From Moheibacter sediminis (GTDB lineage Bacteria > Bacteroidota > Bacteroidia > Flavobacteriales > Weeksellaceae), in the NCBI RefSeq assembly GCF_900176425.1, contig NZ_FWXS01000011.1, positions 1-64,000 on the forward strand: DNA of 64,000 bases, read 5' to 3'. Below are positions 45,954 to 53,222 of this stretch, in pieces. A program made the translations under genes and the position numbers. Position 1 is the first letter of the stretch, and every line of letters begins with the position of its first letter. The notes beneath the pieces were generated by a model. That model did not search any database. It had not been told where the DNA came from and saw only the letters and a program-made list of their open reading frames with translations.

Positions 45954-47066
45954 ATGTCGCAAGAGTCCGGTTCGTTTAGTCAAACAGCAATCCGAAAAAT
46001 CAAAAAAAATCCTTTGGGAATAATTTCTTTAGGATTGATTGTGGCAGCGGCATTAATTACCATTTTCTCTTATGGTTTATCCAAAGATAAAGTTGAAAAT
46101 GCAAATCAGCAAAACGTAATCCTCGCGCACAAACCGATGGGTTATACTCAAAAGTTGATTGAAGTTCCCTTGGCAAATCATTCAGACAAATCTACTTTGA
46201 AAGATTTCTTTTTGGGAAAACAGGTTGATGTTGACCAGATTGCCATCACTTCATACGAAATAGAATCAGATTCCATTTCTTATGTACCTTATTTAGGAGA
46301 CGGACTAGCCGGAGAAATTGTAAAAATCTCACTGAAAGAATGGACAGAAAAAGGGATTTCCATAGATAAGATAGAAAAGGATTTCATTTACACACAATCC
46401 TACTGGTTTGGGACCGACAGCTACGGACGCGATTTTTATTCAAGATTAATTATCGGCACACGGATTTCATTTTTAATTGGATTCATAGCCGTTTTCATTT
46501 CACTTATTGTAGGCATTCCGATGGGCGCAATTGCAGGTTATTACCGCGGAAGAGTAGATGATGTGATTATGTGGCTCATCAATGTTGTCTGGTCAATTCC
46601 TACTTTATTATTGGTAATTGCAATTACACTTGCTTTGGGAAAAGGATTCTGGCAGATTTTTGTCGCAGTCGGATTGACCATGTGGGTGGAAGTTGCAAGG
46701 GTAGTTCGTGGACAATTCATCAGTTTCAGAGAGAAAGAATTTGTAGAAGCTGCACGTGCCTTGGGATTCAGCGACCGAAGAATTATTTTCAAGGAAATTT
46801 TACCCAATATATTGGCTCCTGTAATTGTAATTTCAGCTGCAAATTTTGCTTCGGCAATATTAGTAGAAAGCGGTTTGAGTTTTCTGGGAATCGGAGCACA
46901 ACCTCCTACTCCCTCTTGGGGAAATTTGATTAAAGAAAATTATTCACACATCATCATCGGACAGGCGCATTTGGCTTTGTTTCCGGGTGTAGCGATTCTT
47001 ATCCTTGTCCTCGCGTTCAATGTTTTTGGAAATGTGTTGAGAGATGCATTTGATGTAAGACAATAG
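45954..47066 (+). CDS. DppC/OppC-type ABC transporter permease
   Basis: A 370-residue inner-membrane permease for peptide-type ABC importers. After TM1 (about 21-40) there is a periplasmic stretch of about 100 residues, longer than in E. coli DppC, then FGTDSYGRDFYSR, the conserved entry to the core, and the ATPase-coupling EAA loop EAARALGFSD (265-274). The final LSFLGIGAQPPTPSWG block is diagnostic. No partner permease, ATPase or binding protein is encoded within the window, so its partners must lie elsewhere. Confidence 0.88.
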   Translation: MSQESGSFSQTAIRKIKKNPLGIISLGLIVAAALITIFSYGLSKDKVENANQQNVILAHKPMGYTQKLIEVPLANHSDKSTLKDFFLGKQVDVDQIAITSYEIESDSISYVPYLGDGLAGEIVKISLKEWTEKGISIDKIEKDFIYTQSYWFGTDSYGRDFYSRLIIGTRISFLIGFIAVFISLIVGIPMGAIAGYYRGRVDDVIMWLINVVWSIPTLLLVIAITLALGKGFWQIFVAVGLTMWVEVARVVRGQFISFREKEFVEAARALGFSDRRIIFKEILPNILAPVIVISAANFASAILVESGLSFLGIGAQPPTPSWGNLIKENYSHIIIGQAHLALFPGVAILILVLAFNVFGNVLRDAFDVRQ

Positions 47067-47159
47067 AGTATAAGTTAAATGTTTCCGAATTTAGACTTCG
47101 AAATTTATACTTATAAATAGATTTATTCAAAAAATTTATTGTAGAAATTTTAATTACTG

Positions 47160-47186
47160 TAGCGTTGAACCTTGGGTTCAACGCTA
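47160..47186. repeat. REP-like palindrome TAGCGTTGAACC...GGTTCAACGCTA
   Basis: A perfect 12-bp stem (47160-47171 with 47175-47186) closes a 3-nt TTG loop. It lacks a U-tract and sits 94 nt after the permease stop, so it looks like a dispersed intergenic palindrome rather than a terminator. Confidence 0.55.
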
Positions 47187-47327
47187 ATAGTAATTTGTTA
47201 GTAGAGAGGTTTGCCTTACGGCTGGGTTTTCATAGCGGTTTGGTTATTAGATTGATGCAAATATGGGGTAGATATTCAAAACTGAAAAGAGGATTTCTCC
47301 TGTATTTTTGAAGATTTTTCCTATGCG

Positions 47328-47351
47328 AAATACAGGAAAAATCCTGTATTT
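47328..47351. repeat. Palindrome AAATACAGGA...TCCTGTATTT
   Basis: A perfect 10-bp inverted repeat (47328-47337 with 47342-47351) around AAAA. The arm TCCTGTATTT also occurs about 45 bp upstream (47298-47307). It could be an operator or a repeat remnant. Confidence 0.45.
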
Positions 47352-47408
47352 TATTTGATGGGATTTTTGTAAAAATTTTTATTGAAAGTGATTTACGAGT
47401 TTGATTGA

Positions 47409-47570
47409 ACGGAATTTTCTCTGGTAAAGACAGGCGCTGAGGGTGGTCATACTTATATAAAATCAACCGTCTTATTCAAAGACACTATAAGAGAAATCAC
47501 AATTATGTTAGAAAATAAAAAGGATGAATATAAACTCTATGAGTTAGAAGTTATAAAAGTGAAAGGTTAA
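47409..47570 (+). pseudogene. Decayed 3' end of an unidentified gene
   Basis: A 53-codon open stretch with protein-like composition (for example KTGAEGGHTYIK and KKDEYKLYELEVI) ends in TAA at 47568. It has no start: it is preceded in frame by TGA (47406) and earlier by TAA. The only internal ATG leaves 21 codons. I do not recognise the family. It may instead be chance, as it is short. Confidence 0.3.
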
Positions 47571-47630
47571 ATTAATAAAAATGAAATAAATAATCCTTTG
47601 CTTCTTTCAGATGCTGAATTAATATTGTGA

Positions 47631-48218
47631 TTAATTATTATTGAATTTTTCTATTGCCTTGATTTCATCAGAATTCATTCGGCGAATAATTAGAGTTTTA
47701 TTTTCTTTCAAAAGATTCAAAATTTTATAAAAAAAAGTTCCATTTAAAGTATCATTTTTCAAAGCAATTGAAATATTCCCTATCAAAATAACTGAATCGT
47801 TACTTATAAATGCACTTTGATTTTTAATCAATAAATCATGTATGTCGTCAGGTTTGAGTACAGTTAAACTATCTAATCGTTTTGCATAATCAATATTTTT
47901 ACTCTTAACCTCGATTGGAATACCACAACCCCAACCTTGGTTTACTTGTTTTGCTTGATGAAAATACATCTTGTCGGAATCCACAATTAAAATATGCGTA
48001 AATCCTCTCACATAATTGGGATTAAGTAATGAGTCTTCTAAAATATATACATTATCTATATTGATAACTCTCATCCCTTTGCTCTCCCAATATCTTTCAT
48101 ATTCTGATAAAATAAATCTGTCTTTGGTTGGGAAATATTTCGTTTCAGAAGATTCTTCTTCTTTTGAGGAGCAATTAATAAGAATAAGAGAAATGATAAA
48201 GATAGTAATCGTTTTCAT
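47631..48218 (-). CDS. Hypothetical lipoprotein
   Basis: A 195-residue protein of unknown function. The signal peptide ends in a lipobox LINC (Cys16) followed by SSKEEESSE, an acidic serine-rich tether. The mature part seems alpha/beta with no motif I recognise; QGWGCGIP holds a single cysteine. It is A+T-rich compared with neighbours, stands directly downstream of the terminator of the two-component operon and beside the 47 kb scar, and may be a recent arrival. Confidence 0.62.
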   Translation of the reverse strand: MKTITIFIISLILINCSSKEEESSETKYFPTKDRFILSEYERYWESKGMRVINIDNVYILEDSLLNPNYVRGFTHILIVDSDKMYFHQAKQVNQGWGCGIPIEVKSKNIDYAKRLDSLTVLKPDDIHDLLIKNQSAFISNDSVILIGNISIALKNDTLNGTFFYKILNLLKENKTLIIRRMNSDEIKAIEKFNNN

Positions 48219-48248
48219 GAACCCTAAATTACAATTATTTCCACAAAA

Positions 48249-48288
48249 AAATCGGTCGGTTACTCATGATAAGTAAATCGACCGATTT
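48249..48288 (-). terminator. Terminator of the two-component operon
   Basis: A 10-bp stem AAATCGGTCG (48249-48258) / CGACCGATTT (48279-48288). On the minus strand it is followed by TTTTTTTGTGG, a good U-tract, 29 nt after the response-regulator stop. Confidence 0.8.
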
Positions 48289-48316
48289 AATACTAATAAA
48301 TATATGTATTCAAAAA

Positions 48317-49012
48317 TTACTCTGAAATCAGAAGTCTAAATCCTTCTCCATGTATGTTGACGATTTCCACATTAGGGTCGTCTTTTAGATATTTTCTAAG
48401 CTTTGCAATGTAAACGTCCATACTTCTCGAAGTGAAATAATTGTCATCATGCCAGATGCGGGTCAAAGCAACTTCACGCGGCATCAAATCATTTCTGTAA
48501 ACTGCAAGCAAACGCAACAATTCACTTTCTTTCGGAGAAAGCTTGTGAGATTTGCTTCCAATCTGCAATTGACGAAGTTTTGCATTGAATTTGAATTTAC
48601 CTATTTCAAATTCTTCTTGTTCAAATTTTTCTTCATCGGCTGAATGTCTTTGCAATACAGCTCTTATTTTATAAAGCAATACTTCTGAATCAAATGGTTT
48701 AAGGATGTAATCATCTGCTCCAATTTTATAACCGTTGAGTACATCTTCACGCATATTTTTTGCGGTAAGAAAGATGATTGGCTGCTCACTTCTCAGATCT
48801 TTGATTTCCTTCCCTAAAGTAAATCCGTCTTTTTTAGGCATCATCACGTCAAGGATACACAAATCGAAGTCCCCGCTTTTGAACTTTGTAAGCCCATCTT
48901 CGCCATCTATGGCGTGCGTCACATCGAAGTCATTTATAGCAAGATAATCTTTTAGAACGGCACCGAAACTCGGGTCGTCTTCTACCAAAAGTAATTTTTG
49001 TTTATCATTCAT
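48317..49012 (-). CDS. OmpR-family response regulator (RprY-like)
   Basis: A 231-residue regulator. The receiver domain has the acidic pair E11-D12/D13, phospho-acceptor D55 (ILDVMMPK) and the conserved K in ILKPFD; the C-terminal winged helix (about 130-230) has the OmpR pattern ending NIHGEGFRLLI. Strongly similar in layout to Bacteroides RprY. It is 3 nt downstream of its sensor kinase, so the two form one system; the signal is not known. Confidence 0.92.
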   Translation of the reverse strand: MNDKQKLLLVEDDPSFGAVLKDYLAINDFDVTHAIDGEDGLTKFKSGDFDLCILDVMMPKKDGFTLGKEIKDLRSEQPIIFLTAKNMREDVLNGYKIGADDYILKPFDSEVLLYKIRAVLQRHSADEEKFEQEEFEIGKFKFNAKLRQLQIGSKSHKLSPKESELLRLLAVYRNDLMPREVALTRIWHDDNYFTSRSMDVYIAKLRKYLKDDPNVEIVNIHGEGFRLLISE

Positions 49013-49015
49013 GTT

Positions 49016-50569
49016 CTAGTCATTTTTTATGGGCAGTTTTATATAGAAAGTACTTCCTTTTCCTATTTCGCTTTCTGCATGTACACGCCCTTTGTGTAAC
49101 TCAGTTATTTTTCTCACATATGCAAGACCCAATCCGTGGCCTTTTACATTGTGAACATTTCCGGTTTCTTCGCGGTAGAATTGGTCAAAAATCTTTTTCA
49201 AAACTGATTTTGACATTCCGATTCCCAAGTCTTTCACTTCTATAACGAAGAAATTGTCTTCATTATATGTTTTAACAAAAATTTGTGGATTGTCCTCGGA
49301 ATATTTCCTCGCATTATCTAAAATATTGTTAATCGTGTTTTCTAAGTGGAAAGGGTCTCCTTCTATCACAGAGCGACTCGCCTGATAATCTTCAAAAATA
49401 GTGCCATTTCGGTTATCTACTATGAATCGCATATTGGCAACACTTTTCCTTACCAAATCATTAAGGTCCAATTGCTGGGGGTTGATGTCCATCTGGTTGC
49501 GCTCCAGCTTTGCCATTCGCAGTACCATTTCGACCTGAGAATTCATTCGTTTGTTCTCTTGTTTGATCAAATCCGCGTAGTACCTTACCTTTTCATTATC
49601 ATTTATAATTTTTTCATTTTTCAATGCATCTGAAGCAATATTAATGGTTGCAATCGGTGTTTTGAACTCATGCGTCATATTGTTTATAAAATCAGTTTTG
49701 ACTTCCGAAATTTTTCGCTGATGCTGCATATAATAGATCGCCAGTGAAAAAACGGAAACGATTATCAAAGTAAAAATTATCGTCAGCATCACAATTGGAA
49801 TGATGGGCCCTAAAATAGACAATTGTTTATCGGGAAAATAAGTTGCAATCAGGTATTGCGGCTTATCGTCTTTGTCATAAAAAATAGGAATCGTATATTC
49901 ATGATCACTCAAATCAAATTCTTTGGTCGCCACTTTGGTAAGGGTAGAATCGGAGGATAGTAAAGCAATCTGAGGATGTGACTGAACGCCGCGAACTCTT
50001 AATTCCTTCGTGAAAATGGAATCGATTAATTCTATATGAACCCTTTTGTCAATCGGACGATTTCCGGCATCTAATCGCGCTAAACGCTCAATTGTATAGG
50101 TGGAATTTTTAAAATTTTCTTCTGTATTTAAACTAAAATTCTGGATGATACTTGCTCCCGAATCTTTCTCAATTTTTACAATTTTTTCCTGCGAATATAA
50201 ATTTGCCTGAGTTAGGCTGTCATTGTATTCATCAGAAAGCGGAATCGCGGAACGTTCCATCACGTAACGTGTAAGGTACAAATAAGTCGTTCCGGCTGAG
50301 TCTTGCACCATTTGTGAAGAAATCACCTGTGGCTTGTCAACCGATTTTTTCTGATCGTTGTGTGCTTGGTCAAATTTTTGGTAATACTGCTGCAATTCTC
50401 CCTGATTAATTTTCTCTGCTGTCGCATTCATTGCCTGATAAACACGTCCGTTAAATTCCTCTGTTTGAGAATTGAAGACTTTCTTAGACCAATACATCTG
50501 AATGATAACCAGACCAATGAGTGCGATACTCATCAAAACGACCAATATATTGTTGAATCCTTTTTTCAT
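49016..50569 (-). CDS. Sensor histidine kinase (RprX-like)
   Basis: A 517-residue membrane kinase. TM1 (about 7-24) and TM2 (about 262-285) flank a periplasmic sensor domain of about 235 residues. The phospho-acceptor is H300 in THEFKTP; the ATPase domain has NILDNARKYS (N box), DLGIGM (G1) and GHGLGLAY (G2). Partner of the adjacent response regulator. A TAAATTTG element (plus-strand 50582-50589) lies 12 nt before the ATG, so it may have its own short-leader promoter. Confidence 0.92.
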   Translation of the reverse strand: MKKGFNNILVVLMSIALIGLVIIQMYWSKKVFNSQTEEFNGRVYQAMNATAEKINQGELQQYYQKFDQAHNDQKKSVDKPQVISSQMVQDSAGTTYLYLTRYVMERSAIPLSDEYNDSLTQANLYSQEKIVKIEKDSGASIIQNFSLNTEENFKNSTYTIERLARLDAGNRPIDKRVHIELIDSIFTKELRVRGVQSHPQIALLSSDSTLTKVATKEFDLSDHEYTIPIFYDKDDKPQYLIATYFPDKQLSILGPIIPIVMLTIIFTLIIVSVFSLAIYYMQHQRKISEVKTDFINNMTHEFKTPIATINIASDALKNEKIINDNEKVRYYADLIKQENKRMNSQVEMVLRMAKLERNQMDINPQQLDLNDLVRKSVANMRFIVDNRNGTIFEDYQASRSVIEGDPFHLENTINNILDNARKYSEDNPQIFVKTYNEDNFFVIEVKDLGIGMSKSVLKKIFDQFYREETGNVHNVKGHGLGLAYVRKITELHKGRVHAESEIGKGSTFYIKLPIKND

Positions 50570-50626
50570 ATTTTATAAATACAAATTTAACATTTAAAAA
50601 GTGTTAAAATTTCGATTAACATGCAT

Positions 50627-51223
50627 TTAACTTGCGTTGACTTTCTTTAACAGTTTGTTGTACACTTCTTCAAATTCTTCTTTTAATTCTTCCAAACCAT
50701 CATTATTTTTGATGATAAAATCTGAATTAACAATTCGCAGTTCATCTGTCCATTGATTTTGAATTCGGCTGAGCACTTGTTCGCTAGAAACACCATCACG
50801 CTCCATCACTCTTTGGATTCTGGTTTCTTCATTAGCTATTACAGAAATGATATAATCACAATCATTGTAAGATCCACTTTCAAAAAGGATTGCAGCTTCT
50901 TTTACAATAAATGGAGCGTTTTGACTTTGAATCCAATTTTTGAAATCTTTGAAAACTTCGGGATGAACGATTTGGTTCAATTGTTCCAATAAATCTTTGT
51001 TTTCAAATACTTTGGATGAAATGAATTTCCGATTCAATTCTTCATTCAAATAAGCATCTTCACCAAATAGATCTATCAATTTTCTTCTGATTTCAGAACT
51101 TTCATTCATCAATTTTTTGGCTTCATTGTCCGAATTGTAAACAGGAATTCCGGTTTCTGAAAACCATTTGGCAATGGTGCTTTTTCCGGAACCTATTCCG
51201 CCTGTAAGTCCTACAATTTTCAT
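50627..51223 (-). CDS. coaE: Dephospho-CoA kinase
   Basis: A 198-residue P-loop kinase performing the last step of CoA synthesis. GLTGGIGSGKST (5-16) is the nucleotide loop, and the LFGEDAYLN and HPEVFKDF blocks are conserved. The position between yajC and a sensor kinase is, as I recall, common in flavobacteria. A terminator lies just upstream (51254-51278), so it is probably transcribed from its own promoter. Confidence 0.93.
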   Translation of the reverse strand: MKIVGLTGGIGSGKSTIAKWFSETGIPVYNSDNEAKKLMNESSEIRRKLIDLFGEDAYLNEELNRKFISSKVFENKDLLEQLNQIVHPEVFKDFKNWIQSQNAPFIVKEAAILFESGSYNDCDYIISVIANEETRIQRVMERDGVSSEQVLSRIQNQWTDELRIVNSDFIIKNNDGLEELKEEFEEVYNKLLKKVNAS

Positions 51224-51253
51224 GTTGAATTCAATTTTAATTTAAAACAAAAA

Positions 51254-51278
51254 AAGCCGAAGCATTATACTTCGGCTT
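51254..51278 (-). terminator. Terminator after yajC
   Basis: A 9-bp stem AAGCCGAAG (51254-51262) / CTTCGGCTT (51270-51278). On the minus strand a run of seven T follows. It separates the DUF1573-yajC transcript from coaE. Confidence 0.82.
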
Positions 51279-51304
51279 ACAAATTTACTTATTTAAAGAT
51301 ATGT

Positions 51305-51604
51305 TTAATCTTTTTTCTCTGCACCTGCAGAATAGCGGGCTGAGCTTAATTCTTTTGAAATGGCATTGCGTTCAAATTTTACTTTTCCCGCGCCTGTTTC
51401 TAAAATTACGGTATCGGCATTTAATTCAAAAACTTTACCGTGGATTCCTGAAGTCGTAACTACCCAGTCACCTCTTTTCAGTTCTTCCTGGTACTTTTTT
51501 TCTTGTTTTTGACGACGCATTTGCGGACGAATCATGAAGAAATAAAATACTAAAATCATTCCTCCTAACATCAGCATCGTAGATATACCCTGGTCTCCTC
51601 CCAT
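51305..51604 (-). CDS. yajC: Preprotein translocase accessory subunit YajC
   Basis: A 99-residue protein. One membrane helix (about 8-25) is followed by the basic MIRPQMRRQKQ motif and a small KRGDWVVTTSGIHGKV domain, both hallmarks of YajC, which joins SecDF at the Sec translocon. It follows the DUF1573 gene by 36 nt on the minus strand. Confidence 0.92.
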   Translation of the reverse strand: MGGDQGISTMLMLGGMILVFYFFMIRPQMRRQKQEKKYQEELKRGDWVVTTSGIHGKVFELNADTVILETGAGKVKFERNAISKELSSARYSAGAEKKD

Positions 51605-51640
51605 TTGTAAAATTATATAGTTATTAAATTAAATTTCTTT

Positions 51641-52141
51641 TTATTGTGCATTCAACGGGCTCATTGCCGGAGCTTGTTGAGTTGGCGCCTGCTCTCCTGT
51701 AGGGATATTTGCCGAAATTGTCAACTTTTCTTCTTTTGCCGCTGTATTTGTTGTCAAAGTAACTGTCTTGGTTTGTTTTCCCTGGAATTTACCTGCGTCA
51801 AATGAAACTTTAATAGAATCTGTTGCTCCCGGTGCGATTGGCGTTTTTGGGAATTCAGGCACTGTACATCCGCAAGATCCTTTTCCGTCTTTGATGATCA
51901 ATGGAGATTTTCCTGTGTTTGTAAATTTGAAATAATGCTCCACTTTTGAACCTGCGGGAATATCTCCAAAATCATATGCACTTTGCTCAAATTGTAATTT
52001 TGGAGCAGTTGCAGGATCTACAACTTCACTTGCTTGTGCTTCTTTTTCTGCATCTGTATAAAGGCTTGAGGCTTTGTCTTTTTCGCATGAAACTAGTGCG
52101 AAAACCGCTACTAAGCTCATTCCTAATAATGTATTTTTCAT
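51641..52141 (-). CDS. DUF1573 lipoprotein
   Basis: A 166-residue lipoprotein (lipobox ALVSC, Cys19). The DUF1573 domain spans about 50-145: DFGDIPAGSKVEHYFKFTN and the GSCGCTVPEFP cysteine pair, then a beta-rich Ig-like end. The function is unknown; the family is common in Bacteroidota envelopes. A TAAATTTG element (plus-strand 52162-52169) lies 20 nt before the ATG. Confidence 0.85.
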   Translation of the reverse strand: MKNTLLGMSLVAVFALVSCEKDKASSLYTDAEKEAQASEVVDPATAPKLQFEQSAYDFGDIPAGSKVEHYFKFTNTGKSPLIIKDGKGSCGCTVPEFPKTPIAPGATDSIKVSFDAGKFQGKQTKTVTLTTNTAAKEEKLTISANIPTGEQAPTQQAPAMSPLNAQ

Positions 52142-52241
52142 CTTATTAATTTTTTGATTTACAAATTTAAAAAAATAAAGCAGAAAGCGACCTTATTTAT
52201 ATCATCTATAAGGTTAATTAATTCTGAAATTGCAAAAATGA

Positions 52242-53156
52242 TCAGAAAGAATTCATTTCTTTCATGGAACGATCGAGAATTCCATTGACAAAAACTTTAC
52301 TTTTTTCGGTCGAATAAATCTTGGAAAGTTCAATGTATTCGTTCAAAGTCGCTTTTGGCGGGATGTTGTGAAAATATTTGAACTCCGTCAAAGCCATTTG
52401 CAAAAGAATCAAATCGAGCATTGCAATTCTGTCGAGTTCCCAGTTTTTTGCTTTTTCTTCGATATTTTTTCTGGTTTCCTGATCGTAACGAATTGTTTTT
52501 CTCAGCAAATCAATCACAAATTCTTTGTCGTCATCGTCTTTGTAAACTTTAAACAATTTGATTTTTCCCGTACTTTTTGGTGTGAAAGATTTCAAAGTCG
52601 TCATCACCATTGAGTTTGCGATGTACAAATCATCTGCCCAGTGGATGTTTTGTTCTTCCAGCCATTCATGCAAAGATTCATTGGGTGCGATGTGATTTTC
52701 ATAAATTGTCATCATGAATTCCCTGTCATCATTAAAATTATGATTGGGATTGTTCATATAACTAATGAATTCTTCACTTGCGGTAATTTCTTTGTAAATA
52801 TTGTTTGGATAAGAATCCAGCAAATCCCAAGACAATTGTTTGTTTTTGGAAGTGTAAGAATTCAATTCTTCATTTTCATCCAAAATTCTGAAAACTTCAT
52901 TTGACACGAATTTCAGATTGGGGTTCAAATCCTTTTCTGTGGTAAAATTTTTGTTTTTGGCAAGTTCGATTTTATGTTCGGCTATTTCTTTTTGGAAATT
53001 AAGAAGATTGAGCAAATAAATATACAAATCATAAATCTGGTCAACGCCTTTGAGCATATTTTTTTCGATGGCTCGCTGGTCAGAATCTTCACCAGAACTT
53101 TTCCAGGCATAGATTGCCTGCATTGCTTTTTCACGAAGTTGTCTTCTCCCTAACAT
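52242..53156 (-). CDS. nusB: Transcription antitermination factor NusB, long form
   Basis: A 304-residue protein against 139 in E. coli. The RRQLREKAMQAIYA start and the C-terminal half (about 200-300), ending LLQMALTEFKYF, TLNEYIELSKIYSTEKSKVFVNGILD, form the NusB fold; the extra N-terminal/middle segment is the usual Bacteroidota insertion. It acts with NusE in rRNA antitermination. Confidence 0.92.
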   Translation of the reverse strand: MLGRRQLREKAMQAIYAWKSSGEDSDQRAIEKNMLKGVDQIYDLYIYLLNLLNFQKEIAEHKIELAKNKNFTTEKDLNPNLKFVSNEVFRILDENEELNSYTSKNKQLSWDLLDSYPNNIYKEITASEEFISYMNNPNHNFNDDREFMMTIYENHIAPNESLHEWLEEQNIHWADDLYIANSMVMTTLKSFTPKSTGKIKLFKVYKDDDDKEFVIDLLRKTIRYDQETRKNIEEKAKNWELDRIAMLDLILLQMALTEFKYFHNIPPKATLNEYIELSKIYSTEKSKVFVNGILDRSMKEMNSF

Positions 53157-53190
53157 AATTTCAATTTATTTTTTCTAATCGTCACGGGCA

Positions 53191-53198
53191 CAAAGGTA
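53191..53198 (-). promoter_or_regulatory. -7 element (TACCTTTG) of nusB
   Basis: TACCTTTG on the minus strand fits TAnnTTTG, 34 nt before the nusB ATG. It faces the ABC-exporter element 12 bp away. The -33 is not evident. Confidence 0.35.
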
Positions 53199-53210
53199 AG
53201 TAAAAAGCAG

Positions 53211-53218
53211 TAACTTTG
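53211..53218 (+). promoter_or_regulatory. -7 element (TAACTTTG) abutting the ABC exporter start
   Basis: TAACTTTG fits TAnnTTTG. The GTG start begins at 53223, 5 nt past its last base, where transcription would be expected to begin. The -33 is not evident. Confidence 0.35.
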
Positions 53219-53222
53219 CCAC

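Larger units (their letters stand above)
47067..47630. other. Gene-poor scar with palindromes and a decayed gene end
   Basis: These 564 nt between the permease and a lipoprotein gene contain no intact gene. They hold a REP-like palindrome (47160-47186), a second palindrome with a nearby extra copy of one arm (47297-47351) and an unlinked 53-codon frame lacking a start (47409-47570). The mosaic suggests deletion or past insertion. A 78-codon minus-strand frame here (47230-47466) has no protein-like features. Confidence 0.5.

Noticed and set aside
47230-47466. 78-codon minus-strand frame in the 47 kb gap
   Set aside because: It reads through a perfect palindrome and its translation has no domain-like pattern; chance open frame.
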